From OLB11 sp044234005 (GTDB lineage Bacteria > Bacteroidota > Bacteroidia > Chitinophagales > Chitinophagaceae), in contig JBIIJE010000046.1 of NCBI GenBank assembly GCA_044234005.1, forward strand, positions 1 through 18,847: a DNA stretch of 18,847 nt, written 5' to 3'. A program made the translations under genes and the position numbers. Of the stretch, positions 1-8,915 are shown piece after piece; positions within the stretch are counted from its first letter, which is position 1; each line of letters begins with the position of its first letter. The notes under the pieces are model-generated. The model was given only the letters and a program-made list of their open reading frames with translations, was not told the origin of the DNA and ran no database searches.

Positions 1-1
1 T

Positions 2-1201
2 TATTACCGCCATGCAAGTATTAATTTAGAGCAGAGTTATTTTCTAGGAAATTATACAAATGCTATGCTACCTGATAGTTCGATTCAAAATGACTTTAAG
101 CCTAGGTTTGGTTTAAGACATCAACTTTATACAAGCTCTGAGCATCAACGCTATAAGGATTTAGCGGCTGATAGTTTAAATTATTCGAAATTAGAATGGC
201 GAGAGAATTTAATTGAAGATTCTGTTGTCGCAAGAGCTTACATCACTCAATTTGGAAACAAATTTTCATTGGCTGGAAATTTGTATTGGAAGAAAAGAAT
301 TTTGCAAGCTGACGCTGGCTATGGCGTTGAAATAGATAAGGTAGAATTTAAATCTTATGTAAAAAACTATTTAAATAATTATCTATTTGCAAGTATTAAT
401 AAAGCAGCATTTAGTAATTCGGATTTTAATTATGGCAGTTCATTTAAATTTTACTTTCTAGGTAACGCACTTGGAAATCTTGAATTTGATTTATATGCTG
501 GAAAATCTCTATCTGAGAAATTAGGCAAACTAAAATTCAGATTTCAGCAATCTATTCAGCAAGCACCTTATATATTTAGTTACTATCAATCAAATAAGTA
601 TTCTCAAGAAAATACTTTTCTCAAACAAACGATTTCGCATTTACAAGCTAATTATACCAATGAGAAGTATAAGCTAAATATGAGTTTGCACAGCTTTGTA
701 ATCGCTAATTATATTTTTCGAGATAGTAATTGGAGACCTTCTCAATATAACAAAGCAATTCCGATTTCGCAATTCCAGTTAAATAAGTCATTTCATTGGA
801 AGAACTTTGTTTTCGATAACCAAGTATTGATGCAAGAAGTGGATGAAAGCTCTCCGATTCATTTACCGAAAATGTCTCTAAGAGTAAGATGGGCTTATGA
901 AAGCTTAATTTTTAATAACAAATTACGCATAGCAACTGGAATAGACTCGCGATACAATACGGGTTTTTTAGCTGATAATTATTTGCCAGCATTCAATACA
1001 TTTACTCCACAATATGTTGCTAGAGTTAGTAATGTTCCACAAGTATCTTACTTTTTTAATTTTGGCGTAAGGCGATATCGAGCATTTATTTCTTTTGATG
1101 AGCTACAACAAATTTTAACCGCAAATAATATGAATTTTCCGCATTATGCAGCCCCAAATTTTATGGCTCGTTTTGGTTTTCATTGGGTCTTTATCAACTA
1201 A
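2..1201 (+). CDS. Putative outer-membrane beta-barrel porin, C-terminal part (5' truncated by window edge)
   Basis: The reading frame is open from base 2, so the gene begins outside the window and the ATG at 65 is only an internal methionine. About 399 codons are visible. The protein alternates polar and aromatic residues, with many Tyr, Phe, Asn and Ser, as in outer-membrane beta strands. It ends in an aromatic-rich strand (FGFHWVFIN), which fits the last strand of a barrel. The overall look matches the Bacteroidota putative porin family (Porin_10-like). That assignment is by composition and ending and not by a catalytic motif. The expected role is passage of small solutes across the outer membrane; the substrate cannot be told. 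The stop lies 8 bases before the likely start of the amidohydrolase, so the two genes are probably co-transcribed. Confidence 0.6.
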   Translation, partial: YYRHASINLEQSYFLGNYTNAMLPDSSIQNDFKPRFGLRHQLYTSSEHQRYKDLAADSLNYSKLEWRENLIEDSVVARAYITQFGNKFSLAGNLYWKKRILQADAGYGVEIDKVEFKSYVKNYLNNYLFASINKAAFSNSDFNYGSSFKFYFLGNALGNLEFDLYAGKSLSEKLGKLKFRFQQSIQQAPYIFSYYQSNKYSQENTFLKQTISHLQANYTNEKYKLNMSLHSFVIANYIFRDSNWRPSQYNKAIPISQFQLNKSFHWKNFVFDNQVLMQEVDESSPIHLPKMSLRVRWAYESLIFNNKLRIATGIDSRYNTGFLADNYLPAFNTFTPQYVARVSNVPQVSYFFNFGVRRYRAFISFDELQQILTANNMNFPHYAAPNFMARFGFHWVFIN

Positions 1202-1209
1202 CTTATTTT

Positions 1210-2850
1210 ATGAAACATCTTGTTTTTTATTCGATTATCGCAATATTTCTACTTCCTTTATTTTCATGTAAACAAACCAAGCGTGTTGATTTAATTATTA
1301 AAGATGCAACTATTTATACGCTTGATAAAAATTTTAGCAAGGCATCCGCTATCATTATTGATGAGGGAAAGATAGTTGATGTAGGTGGAGATGCTTTATT
1401 GCAATTTTATCAATCAGACTCTGTTGTAAGCGCAAAAGGACAATTTGTTTATCCAGGTTTTATGGATGCGCATTGTCATTTTAGCGGGTATGCAATGGAT
1501 CAGTACAAACTTAATTTGTATGGTGTAAAATCATATCAAACAATGGTAGATTCAATTGTTGCATATGCTAAAACAAATAAAAGAGAATGGATAGAAGGTA
1601 GGTTGTGGAATGAGCAAATTTGGGATATAAAGGACTTCCCGACCAAAGATACTTTAGATAAGTTATTCCCGAATACACCCATATTGCTGATGCGAATCGA
1701 TGGACATGCGGTCCTTTGCAATCAAAAGGCGTTAGATATCGCGGGTATTACTTCGCAAACTAAAATTGAAAATGGCAGCATACAAAACAGGAACGGGAAG
1801 CTGACTGGAATTCTTATTGATAAAGCTGTGGATTTGGTAAAAAGTCATATTCCAAAATTGACCTATGAAGAAGCATTGCCATATTTTTTAGAAACTCAAA
1901 CACTGTTTTATGAAAACGGTCTCACTTCATTTGTGGATTGTGGATTAGAGAATGAAACTGTTCAGTGGATGAAGAAAGCTTACAATGATGCTAAGTTGAA
2001 TATCCGAGCGAGTGTGATGTTACTTGATTCGAAAGAGAATTTAGATCAGTATTTATCTCAATCTCCATTGCGAACGGATCGATTTCATATTATTGGTTTT
2101 AAGGTGTTTGCCGATGGATCCTTAGGTTCTCATGGTGCTTTTATGTTAGATGATTATGAGGATATGCACAATCATCATGGATACTTGCTGAAGTCAATCG
2201 ATAGTATTGCAATAATTGCCGAACAAGTATATCAATCGAAGTATCAATTAAATATTCATGCTATTGGTGATGCTGCAAATCGCGAAGTGCTGAAGGTATA
2301 TGCTTCAGTTTTAAATCCTCAAAATGATAGACGGTGGCGAATTGAGCATGCACAGGTGGTTCATCCTGATGATTTTCATTATTTTGAAGACAATAAAATA
2401 ATTCCCTCAGTACAACCCACGCACGCAACTAGTGATATGACTTGGGCTGAGAAACGAATTGGGCGAAAGAGATTGCAAACTGCTTATGCTTACAATCAAT
2501 TGTTGCAAACAAATAAATGGTTACCACTAGGAACTGATTTTCCGGTAGAGAATCTTAATCCATTACATACTTTCTATGCAGCTGTTTTCCGGCAAGATGC
2601 AAAGTTACATCCCGTTGGAGGCTTTCAAATAGAAAACGCATTATCCCGCGAGGAGGCACTGCGTGGTATCACTATTTGGGCTGCACAATCGGTATTTGAA
2701 GAAGATGTCAAAGGCAGTTTGGAAAAAGGAAAGTTTGCAGATTTTGTGATATTGCCGATTGATTTAATGAAAGCAAATCCTTCAGAAATCTACGAAGCAA
2801 AAATTCATTCTTTATTTATTCATGGAAATAAAGCTTATCCCAAAAACTAA
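1210..2850 (+). CDS. Amidohydrolase family 3 (YtcJ-like) lipoprotein
   Basis: This is a metal-dependent amidohydrolase of the Amidohydro_3/YtcJ group, 546 aa from the chosen start. The start at 1210 opens a lipoprotein signal with the lipobox Cys at residue 20 (LFSC). The in-frame ATG at 1183 would put nine extra residues before the signal and overlap the porin gene. Visible motifs are MDAHCH (metal-binding HxH, residues 88 and 90), FADGSLGSHGA, NIHAIGDAANREVL, IEHAQVVHP and LGTDFPVE near the C-terminus, all in the expected order. Length is normal for the family. A lipid anchor places it in the cell envelope, probably the periplasm. Members hydrolyse amide or related C-N bonds, but the substrate cannot be inferred here. 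It probably shares a transcript with the upstream porin. Confidence 0.88.
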   Translation: MKHLVFYSIIAIFLLPLFSCKQTKRVDLIIKDATIYTLDKNFSKASAIIIDEGKIVDVGGDALLQFYQSDSVVSAKGQFVYPGFMDAHCHFSGYAMDQYKLNLYGVKSYQTMVDSIVAYAKTNKREWIEGRLWNEQIWDIKDFPTKDTLDKLFPNTPILLMRIDGHAVLCNQKALDIAGITSQTKIENGSIQNRNGKLTGILIDKAVDLVKSHIPKLTYEEALPYFLETQTLFYENGLTSFVDCGLENETVQWMKKAYNDAKLNIRASVMLLDSKENLDQYLSQSPLRTDRFHIIGFKVFADGSLGSHGAFMLDDYEDMHNHHGYLLKSIDSIAIIAEQVYQSKYQLNIHAIGDAANREVLKVYASVLNPQNDRRWRIEHAQVVHPDDFHYFEDNKIIPSVQPTHATSDMTWAEKRIGRKRLQTAYAYNQLLQTNKWLPLGTDFPVENLNPLHTFYAAVFRQDAKLHPVGGFQIENALSREEALRGITIWAAQSVFEEDVKGSLEKGKFADFVILPIDLMKANPSEIYEAKIHSLFIHGNKAYPKN

Positions 2851-2852
2851 TC

Positions 2853-3047
2853 CTATGAATTGGATTCGTTTTTATTCGATTTGAAATGAACATATAGAGT
2901 AAGTAATAATCTAATAATGCCGAAGCCAATAAACGAATAAGCCAAGAAAGGAGGCATTTCTGGGTTTTTTAAAGCAAACGCACCCATTATAATTAACACG
3001 GGGCCTGTAAAAAATCCTAAATTTTTACTCAATGAATATTTGTTCAT
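2853..3047 (-). CDS. Small two-helix membrane protein, unknown function
   Basis: This 64-aa protein is read on the minus strand and converges on the amidohydrolase, with 2 bases between the stops. After a short basic N-terminus it has two hydrophobic stretches (about residues 10-26 and 33-53), separated by a short polar turn containing NPEMPP. It ends in a lysine- and asparagine-rich tail (from FKSNKN). The topology suggests a two-helix inner-membrane hairpin. I do not recognise a named family. The hydrophobic pattern and the absence of a competing gene support it as real. Its start is 64 bases from that of the divergent LD-carboxypeptidase gene. Confidence 0.6.
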   Translation of the reverse strand: MNKYSLSKNLGFFTGPVLIIMGAFALKNPEMPPFLAYSFIGFGIIRLLLTLYVHFKSNKNESNS

Positions 3048-3076
3048 AATTCTGATTTAAGCTTGAATGACTCTAT

Positions 3077-3084
3077 TATATTTG
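3077..3084 (+). promoter_or_regulatory. Candidate Bacteroidota -7 box before the LD-carboxypeptidase gene
   Basis: TATATTTG matches the Bacteroidota -7 consensus TAnnTTTG and lies 27 bases before the ATG at 3112. No good TTTG box is seen at the -33 distance, only TTTA, so this is a weak call. Confidence 0.35.
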
Positions 3085-3111
3085 TGCAAACATAAATCCA
3101 ATTTTTAATAT

Positions 3112-4026
3112 ATGATAATTCCTTCTTATTTAAAGCCAGGTTCTAAAATTGGAATCACTTGCCCTGCTGGTTCTGTTGTGATAGAGGAAATAGAGTGGAT
3201 GTTTGCCCAATTGCGAGCTTGGAATTTTGAGTTGAAGATTGGGAGTACAATTGGAACTTCTTTTAATAAATTTTCAGCCAGCGATAATGAAAGATTAGCT
3301 GATTTGCAAATGATGTTAGATGACGATGAGTTGGATGCTATTTTATTTGGGCGAGGAGGTTACGGTGTGGTTCGTATTATGGATAGGCTCGATTACTCCA
3401 AGTTTATCGCAAAGCCTAAATGGCTGCTAGGATATAGCGATATCACGTGTTTGCACTCACATCTGCATACGCAACTCAAGATTGCTTCAATTCATGCACA
3501 CATGAATGGGGGATACCAAGTTGAAAGCAGAGATGAATTTTCAACACAAAGTATTTATGACGTATTAGTGGGAAACAAAATTAATTATCAAATTGAATCT
3601 CATGTATTAAACCGATTTGGAGAAACCAAAGGTGCGCTCGTAGGTGGGAATTTGGCATTATTGTCTGATTTAATGGGTACACCAAGCGATATCGATACCG
3701 AAGGGAAAATACTATTTATTGAAGATGTAGCTGAGTATAAATATAATATAGATCGAATGTTATGGCAATTGTTGCGAGCAGGCAAGCTTAGTAAGCTCGC
3801 CGGATTAATTGTTGGGGGTTTTTCCGATACTCAAGACAATGAAATACCTTTTGGTATGACTGAGTATGAAATGGTTTGGGAGAAAGTAAAAGATTTTAAT
3901 TATCCAGTTTGTTTTGATTTTCCAGTAGGACATCAAAAGCATAATTGGGCTTTGAAATTGGGCGTAAAGTATAAACTAGAAATTACTGATACAATTGTTT
4001 CGTTAGAAGAATTAAGTAGCAAGTAG
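3112..4026 (+). CDS. LD-carboxypeptidase, peptidase family S66 (LdcA/MccF-like)
   Basis: The 304-aa protein is a complete S66 serine peptidase. Family members remove the terminal D-Ala from murein tetrapeptides during peptidoglycan recycling (LdcA). Some instead cleave microcin C-type nucleotide-peptides (MccF). Visible landmarks are GITCPAGSV at the start, FGRGGYGVVRIMD around residue 79, LLGYSDIT with the nucleophile Ser109, GGNLALLSDLMGTP, LFIEDV with Glu204, and PVGHQKHN with His274. Together these give the Ser-Glu-His triad at the usual spacing. There is no signal peptide, so it is cytoplasmic, which fits muropeptide recycling. The length is normal. The LdcA role is more likely than MccF because no microcin genes are nearby, but sequence alone does not settle it. 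Confidence 0.9.
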   Translation: MIIPSYLKPGSKIGITCPAGSVVIEEIEWMFAQLRAWNFELKIGSTIGTSFNKFSASDNERLADLQMMLDDDELDAILFGRGGYGVVRIMDRLDYSKFIAKPKWLLGYSDITCLHSHLHTQLKIASIHAHMNGGYQVESRDEFSTQSIYDVLVGNKINYQIESHVLNRFGETKGALVGGNLALLSDLMGTPSDIDTEGKILFIEDVAEYKYNIDRMLWQLLRAGKLSKLAGLIVGGFSDTQDNEIPFGMTEYEMVWEKVKDFNYPVCFDFPVGHQKHNWALKLGVKYKLEITDTIVSLEELSSK

Positions 4027-4028
4027 TT

Positions 4029-4423
4029 ACGAGACTGAATTATATTAAGGTGGATGATCATAATTTAGAAGAATTGTCAGCCTGTCTTAAGGAGAAAATT
4101 GGATTTGGGGTTCGATTATAAAGGCAAACTTCATACAGTATTATCAAAGATGAATATTACTTACTTAAATCAAGTTATTTAGCCAATATTGGCATCATTC
4201 ATTTTTAAAACAATAAGTTGTTCACAGACATCGTCAGTGCTGGGGTGAATCAAGCGGCTTCATATTTTCAAAGCAGGAAGATGATTTGTTACAACATGCC
4301 TATGATAATAGAAGTAAATATAGCAAAGAGCATGATATTAATTTTGAAGGGTAGTAGCCTAACCCAAATTATGCGATAGGATTTGAGGAACGAAAATTCT
4401 ACCGTGTTAGCTGGTCTCGTTAA
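4029..4423 (+). pseudogene. Decayed protein gene, unknown family, several frameshifts and stops
   Basis: No intact frame spans this stretch, but consecutive pieces in different frames join into a plausible protein. They are: TRLNYIKVDDHNLEELSA through GFGV; then DYKGKLHTVLSK; then KDEYYLLKSSYLANIGIIHF, a stop, and NNKLFTDIVSAG; then GESSGFIFSKQEDDLL to NFEG, two stops, and NPNYAIGFEERKFYRVSW. At least three frame changes and three internal stops are needed, so the gene is dead. The intact form would have been about 130 aa and soluble. I do not recognise the family. The final stop codon (TAA at 4421) lies inside the palindrome at 4414-4436. The relic begins directly behind the LD-carboxypeptidase stop. 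Confidence 0.5.
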
Positions 4424-4436
4424 TTGTTAACGAGAC
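4414..4436. repeat. Perfect 10-bp palindrome of the TCTCGT/ACGAGA hairpin family
   Basis: GTCTCGTTAA, a TTG loop and TTAACGAGAC form a perfect hairpin. No T-run follows, so it is not a standard terminator. The core TCTCGT...ACGAGA is the same as in the hairpins inside the tRNA-Asp remnants at 17698-18596, more than 13 kb away. Confidence 0.8.
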
Positions 4437-4441
4437 GAATT

Positions 4442-4485
4442 AGTAATTGTTATCAATTATGACTCATGCTCGATTTACAATTACT
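4442..4485. repeat. 9-bp inverted repeat in the gap before dnaE
   Basis: AGTAATTGT (4442-4450) pairs perfectly with ACAATTACT (4477-4485), with a 26-base loop. A short T-rich run (TTTTAT) follows, so it could be a weak terminator. The rest of the gap up to 4640 is AT-rich, and I see nothing coding in it. Confidence 0.35.
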
Positions 4486-4615
4486 TTTATCGTTTAGGTA
4501 TTCTTAATGCGTAATCTGAGTTTAAGTGATTGTATCTTTTTTTAGTCATGTTTAGAGTTTGAATGTCAATTCCCTAATCTGCATAACTTTCTTCTAATCA
4601 TTTTTTACGAAAACA

Positions 4616-4623
4616 TATATTTG
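4616..4623 (+). promoter_or_regulatory. Candidate Bacteroidota -7 box before dnaE
   Basis: TATATTTG matches TAnnTTTG and ends 17 bases before the dnaE ATG, which would leave a very short leader. No convincing -33 TTTG is present at the usual distance. Confidence 0.35.
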
Positions 4624-4640
4624 AACTCCAAAAAAATCAC

Positions 4641-7600
4641 ATGAAATTTTCACATCTTCATAATCATACACAATATTCATTGCTTGATGGTGCAAGCAGT
4701 ATCAAGAAATTGTATAAGAAAGCAATTGCAGATAATATGCCAGCGATTGCGATTACAGATCATGGTAATATGTTTGGTGTATTTGATTTTGTAAAAGAAG
4801 CTAAGAAGTATAAAGATGATCAAGGTAATTTATTGGTGAAGCCAATTGTGGGTTGTGAATTTTATTTGGTAGAGAACAGAACTAAACAGCAATTTTCTAA
4901 AGAACAAAGAGATATTCGTTATCATCAATTATTATTAGCAAAAAATAAGCAAGGGTATAAAAATTTAATTCGATTATGTTCATTAGGTTTTACCGAAGGG
5001 TTGTATAGCAAATATCCACGTATTGATAAAGAGCTAATCTTGAAATATCATGAAGGATTAATAGCATCAACGTGTTGTTTGGGAGCTTCAGTGCCACGAA
5101 CGATTTTACGAGATGGTGTTGAGGCTGGTGAAAAAGAATTTAAATGGTGGCTTGATATTTTTGGTGAAGATTATTACGTTGAGTTGCAACGGCATGGTAT
5201 CCCAGATCAAGATAAAGTGAATATAGAATTAGTCCGCTTAGCTAAAAAGTATGATGTAAAAATAATTGCAAGCAATGATTCGCATTATGTAGAAGAGGAG
5301 GATAGTAATGCGCATGATATTTTACTTTGCGTGAATACTGGCGAGAAGCAAGCTACTGAGAAAATGAAAGATTATGGTGATGATGATGTTTCAGACAAGA
5401 AAAAACGATTCGCTTTTTTTAATAATCAATTCTTTTTCAAGGATACCGCGCAAATGACTGAGTTGTTCAGCGATTTGCCAGCTGCAATTGATAATACCAA
5501 CGAAATTGTAGGCAAAGTAGAAATGGTGAGCGTAACCAATGATTTACTGCTGCCTAATTTTCCTGTGCCGCCCCCATTTACAACCCAAGAAGACTATCTC
5601 GAATTTCTTACCAACGAAGGCGCAAAAGCAAGGTACGGAATTATTACGCCTGAGTTGGACGAGAGACTCAAATTTGAGCTTGGTGTAATTCGAAAAATGG
5701 GTTTCGCAGGTTATTTTTTAATCGTTTCAGATATTATAATTTCATCTAAAAAAATGGGTGTAATTGTTGGACCTGGGCGTGGTTCCGCTGCAGGCTCGGT
5801 GGTTGCTTATTGCATTGGTATCACAACCATTGATCCAATGAAATATAATTTACTCTTCGAAAGATTTTTGAACCCAGAGCGAGCAAGTATGCCCGATATC
5901 GATACAGACTTTGATGATATTGGTCGAGGAAAAGTAGTCGAATACATCGTAGATAAGTATGGACGAAATCAAGTTGCACATATCATTACTTATGGTACTA
6001 TGGCTGCTAAAAGTAGCATCAAGGATGTAGCTCGTGTAATGGATTTACCTTTAGATGAGAGTAATATGCTTGCCAAGTTAGTACCTGATAGACCCGGGAC
6101 TAATTTGGGTGAAATGCTACACATTAAAAAAGAAGATTTAGCAAAACGTGAAAATATAACTGGAGAGGAAATTCAATCTATTGAGTTATTACAAAAAATA
6201 TACAACGATGAGAGTGATATAAAATCAACCATATTACATGAAGCAGAAAAACTAGAAGGTACAGTTCGTAATACGGGTATTCATGCGGCTGGCATCATTA
6301 TAGGGCCAGAGGATTTAATGAATATTATGCCTTTGTGTAAACAAAAAGATATTGATTTATATGTAACACAATTTTCAGGCAATGTGGTTGAAGAAGCTGG
6401 TGCCATCAAAATAGACGTATTAGGTTTAAATAACTTGTCTATAATTCGGGACGCATTAATTTTTATCAAAGAAAATCGCGACATTGATTTAGATATTGAA
6501 AAAATTTCGTTGGATGACGAGCCTACTTTTAGTCTCTATCAACGTGGCGATACTGAGGGAACCTTTCAATTTGCATCTCCTGGTATGAAAAAGTACTTGA
6601 AGGAATTGCAGCCTACCAATCTGGAAGATTTAATCGCCATGAATGCTTTGTACAGACCTGGTCCGATTGATTACATCCCCGATTTTATTGAACGTAAACA
6701 TGGACGAAAGGAAATTGTTTACGATTTACCAGAAATGGAAGAGCATCTCAAGGAGACCTACGGAGTTACCGTTTACCAAGAACAAGTGATGTTGCTCTCT
6801 CAAAAACTGGCCAATTTCTCCAAAGGAGATGCTGATATCTTGCGTAAAGCGATGGGTAAGAAACAGATTGAAGTTTTGAATAAAATGAAGGCGAAATATT
6901 TGGAAGGTTGCCAAGTCAATAATCATCCATTGGATAAATGCGAAAAAGTATGGACCGACTGGGAAAAATTTGCACAATACGCTTTCAATAAATCACACTC
7001 AACTTGTTACGCCTATCTCGCTTATCAAACAGCTTATCTGAAAGCTAACTATACGCCAGAATATATGGCTGCATTACTTAATTCGCAAGGCAATTTAGAT
7101 GATATCACACTATACATGAAAGAGTGCAAAAGGCTGGGTTTGAATGTACTGGGTCCTGATGTAAATGAAAGTAAGAAGGGGTTTAGCGTAAACTCCGAAG
7201 GTATTATACGGTTTGGATTAGGCGCTATCAAAGGTGTTGGCGATGCAGCAGTGGATGAAATTGTGGAGAATAGAAAGAAGCATGGAAAGTTTAAAGATGT
7301 ATTTGATATGGTCAAACGCTTAAGCTCACGAACTGTAAGCCGGAAAACATTAGAAAGCCTTATCATGGCGGGTGCTTTTGATTCCTTCACTAGTATGCAC
7401 CGTGCACAATACTTCGACACCATGAAGGGTGAGAGTCTAAACAATTTAGAACGCATCATTCGTTTCGGTCAGCAAGTCGGAGCAAGTACCAATAGCATGA
7501 CAAATAGTTTATTTGGTGATGCCGAAATGCCAGCCATTATGCCTCCTAAGCTATCTAATTGTGAACCATGGACCTTGTCTGAATCTTTAGAGAAAGAAAA

Positions 7601-8219
7601 AGAAATGGTAGGTATTTATTTATCTGCTCATCCGCTAGATACTTATCAATTTGAAATGAATAATTATGGATTTTTACCTTTAAATGAGATGGAGGACGAA
7701 AGACTCAGAAATAAAAATTTACGTATTGCTGGTTATATTTCATCTGCTTTAGATCTAGTTTCAAAAAAAGGGAATAAATGGGGTAAGTTCAAGATTGTTG
7801 ACTATCATGGCGAGTTTGAATTTAATTTATTTGCAGATGATTATTTACGTTTTAAAGACAAACTTTTACAAGATAATAAGGTAGTTATTCAAGGAAGGTA
7901 TCAAACTCGGCAATATGATGCAACTCAATTTGAGTTTAAAGTTTTATCAGTAAGCTTGCTCGAGAACGTAATGGAAACGATGTCAAAAAGAGTGAATTTG
8001 GAGATAAGTTTACACAAACTGGATGATGTTTTCTTGCAAATTATTCAGAAGTATGCCGAAAAGTCAGGTTCTTGCGAACTTGGTATCAAAATTGTAGATG
8101 CTACAACCAGCGAAACAATTAATTTGAAAACAAGTAGCAGGCATATCACCCTCAGTGAAGAATTTATAGCCGAATTAACAAAATTTGATGGCTTAAAGTT
8201 TAAAGTAATAAGCACTTAA
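4641..8219 (+). CDS. dnaE: DNA polymerase III subunit alpha (DnaE)
   Basis: This is the catalytic subunit of the replicative DNA polymerase, 1192 aa, the usual size. The N-terminal PHP domain shows HLHNHTQYSLLDG (H7, H9), ITDHGN (D40, H41), GCEFYL (E73), H95 and NDSHY (D213, H215). The C-family polymerase core shows GPGRGSAAGS, PDIDTDF with catalytic D419 and D421, KIDVLGLNN with D592, YRPGPIDYIP, TYGVTVYQEQVM and FNKSHSTCYAYLAYQTAYLK. A helix-hairpin-helix (GLGAIKGVGDAA, about 858) and an OB fold (about 1026-1110) follow. No intein or frameshift is seen. The start has little leader and no Shine-Dalgarno, as is common in this phylum. trxA follows 58 bases downstream and may be read through. 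Confidence 0.97.
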   Translation: MKFSHLHNHTQYSLLDGASSIKKLYKKAIADNMPAIAITDHGNMFGVFDFVKEAKKYKDDQGNLLVKPIVGCEFYLVENRTKQQFSKEQRDIRYHQLLLAKNKQGYKNLIRLCSLGFTEGLYSKYPRIDKELILKYHEGLIASTCCLGASVPRTILRDGVEAGEKEFKWWLDIFGEDYYVELQRHGIPDQDKVNIELVRLAKKYDVKIIASNDSHYVEEEDSNAHDILLCVNTGEKQATEKMKDYGDDDVSDKKKRFAFFNNQFFFKDTAQMTELFSDLPAAIDNTNEIVGKVEMVSVTNDLLLPNFPVPPPFTTQEDYLEFLTNEGAKARYGIITPELDERLKFELGVIRKMGFAGYFLIVSDIIISSKKMGVIVGPGRGSAAGSVVAYCIGITTIDPMKYNLLFERFLNPERASMPDIDTDFDDIGRGKVVEYIVDKYGRNQVAHIITYGTMAAKSSIKDVARVMDLPLDESNMLAKLVPDRPGTNLGEMLHIKKEDLAKRENITGEEIQSIELLQKIYNDESDIKSTILHEAEKLEGTVRNTGIHAAGIIIGPEDLMNIMPLCKQKDIDLYVTQFSGNVVEEAGAIKIDVLGLNNLSIIRDALIFIKENRDIDLDIEKISLDDEPTFSLYQRGDTEGTFQFASPGMKKYLKELQPTNLEDLIAMNALYRPGPIDYIPDFIERKHGRKEIVYDLPEMEEHLKETYGVTVYQEQVMLLSQKLANFSKGDADILRKAMGKKQIEVLNKMKAKYLEGCQVNNHPLDKCEKVWTDWEKFAQYAFNKSHSTCYAYLAYQTAYLKANYTPEYMAALLNSQGNLDDITLYMKECKRLGLNVLGPDVNESKKGFSVNSEGIIRFGLGAIKGVGDAAVDEIVENRKKHGKFKDVFDMVKRLSSRTVSRKTLESLIMAGAFDSFTSMHRAQYFDTMKGESLNNLERIIRFGQQVGASTNSMTNSLFGDAEMPAIMPPKLSNCEPWTLSESLEKEKEMVGIYLSAHPLDTYQFEMNNYGFLPLNEMEDERLRNKNLRIAGYISSALDLVSKKGNKWGKFKIVDYHGEFEFNLFADDYLRFKDKLLQDNKVVIQGRYQTRQYDATQFEFKVLSVSLLENVMETMSKRVNLEISLHKLDDVFLQIIQKYAEKSGSCELGIKIVDATTSETINLKTSSRHITLSEEFIAELTKFDGLKFKVIST

Positions 8220-8277
8220 TTCATAAAAGAAATACTTTCGCAATTCAAATTTAAAAACAAATTAAAAATTAAATAAA

Positions 8278-8595
8278 ATGGCAGCAACATTCACAGATGC
8301 AAATTTCGAAGAAGAAGTATTGCAATCTCACAAATTATCAGTAGTCGATTTTTGGGCTACATGGTGTGGTCCTTGTGTAGCATTAGGACCTACTATCGAA
8401 TCATTAGCGACAGAATATGAAGGTCGTGTAAATGTAGGTAAAGTAAATACCGACGAAAATCCAGATTTGTCAATCAAGTATGGTATTACTAGCATCCCTT
8501 GCGTGTTGTTTATCAAAGATGGTAAAGTAGTCGATAAGCAAGTGGGTGTGGTTCCAAAATCTGCACTTGAAAGCAAAATTGTTTCACATATGTAA
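8278..8595 (+). CDS. trxA: Thioredoxin
   Basis: A 105-aa thioredoxin, the standard single-domain length. The redox site WCGPC is at residues 29-33 within DFWATWCGPC, followed by the usual fold landmarks VGKVNTDENP and the cis-proline loop TSIPCV (Pro74). It reduces disulfides in cytoplasmic proteins, using electrons from thioredoxin reductase, which is not in the window. There is no signal peptide. The residue after the cis-proline is Cys75, where Thr is commoner; this is a third cysteine close to the active site. The A-rich leader before the ATG is typical of the phylum. A strong hairpin terminator lies 22 bases after the stop. Confidence 0.96.
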   Translation: MAATFTDANFEEEVLQSHKLSVVDFWATWCGPCVALGPTIESLATEYEGRVNVGKVNTDENPDLSIKYGITSIPCVLFIKDGKVVDKQVGVVPKSALESKIVSHM

Positions 8596-8617
8596 AACTA
8601 TTAAATTCATTAAAATT

Positions 8618-8645
8618 AGTCCTAGGTTTTCCTAGGATTTTTTTT
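8618..8645 (+). terminator. Intrinsic terminator after trxA
   Basis: TCCTAGG, a TTTT loop and CCTAGGA form a perfect 7-bp stem, directly followed by eight T. It closes the dnaE-trxA unit. A looser echo (CCTAG...CTAGG, about 8661-8678) lies just downstream. Confidence 0.85.
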
Positions 8646-8760
8646 ATCCAGTCTTTTTTGCCTAGATTTTATACTAGGATTCGTTATAAAAAATTGAATG
8701 GCAGAACAGATAAGGATGAAAGGAATAATTCTGTGCGCTAAGTAATAATGATTCGTTATT

Positions 8761-8778
8761 AAGACCTAAGTCTTTTTT
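8761..8778 (+). terminator. Weak terminator-like hairpin
   Basis: AAGAC, a CTAA loop and GTCTT, followed by a run of T. The stem is only 5 bp and no gene ends nearby, so this may be a chance structure. The surrounding 8646-8915 gap shows no coding sequence. Confidence 0.25.
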
Positions 8779-8915
8779 ATTTGCCAAAAACACACACAAT
8801 TAGATGCGCGAAATTCCCTTCTTACTAGCACCAATTTACATCGCACATTTTTAAGGTTTCATCTTATATCAATAACTTGTGAGGGCCGTATTCATTTATA
8901 TTAGTAGGCTAAATT

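Noticed and set aside
1183..1209. Upstream ATG as the start of the amidohydrolase
   Set aside because: It overlaps the porin stop and places nine residues before a clear lipoprotein signal; 1210 is better.
4029..4035. Single ACGAGAC as left partner of the 4414 palindrome, bounding the relic
   Set aside because: It falls within the relic's coding-like sequence (TRLNYIKV) and may be chance; one half-site is not enough to claim an inverted-repeat element.
7049..7459. 136-aa minus-strand frame inside dnaE
   Set aside because: It lies wholly within the conserved polymerase gene and has low-complexity Ser/Phe composition typical of an antisense shadow.
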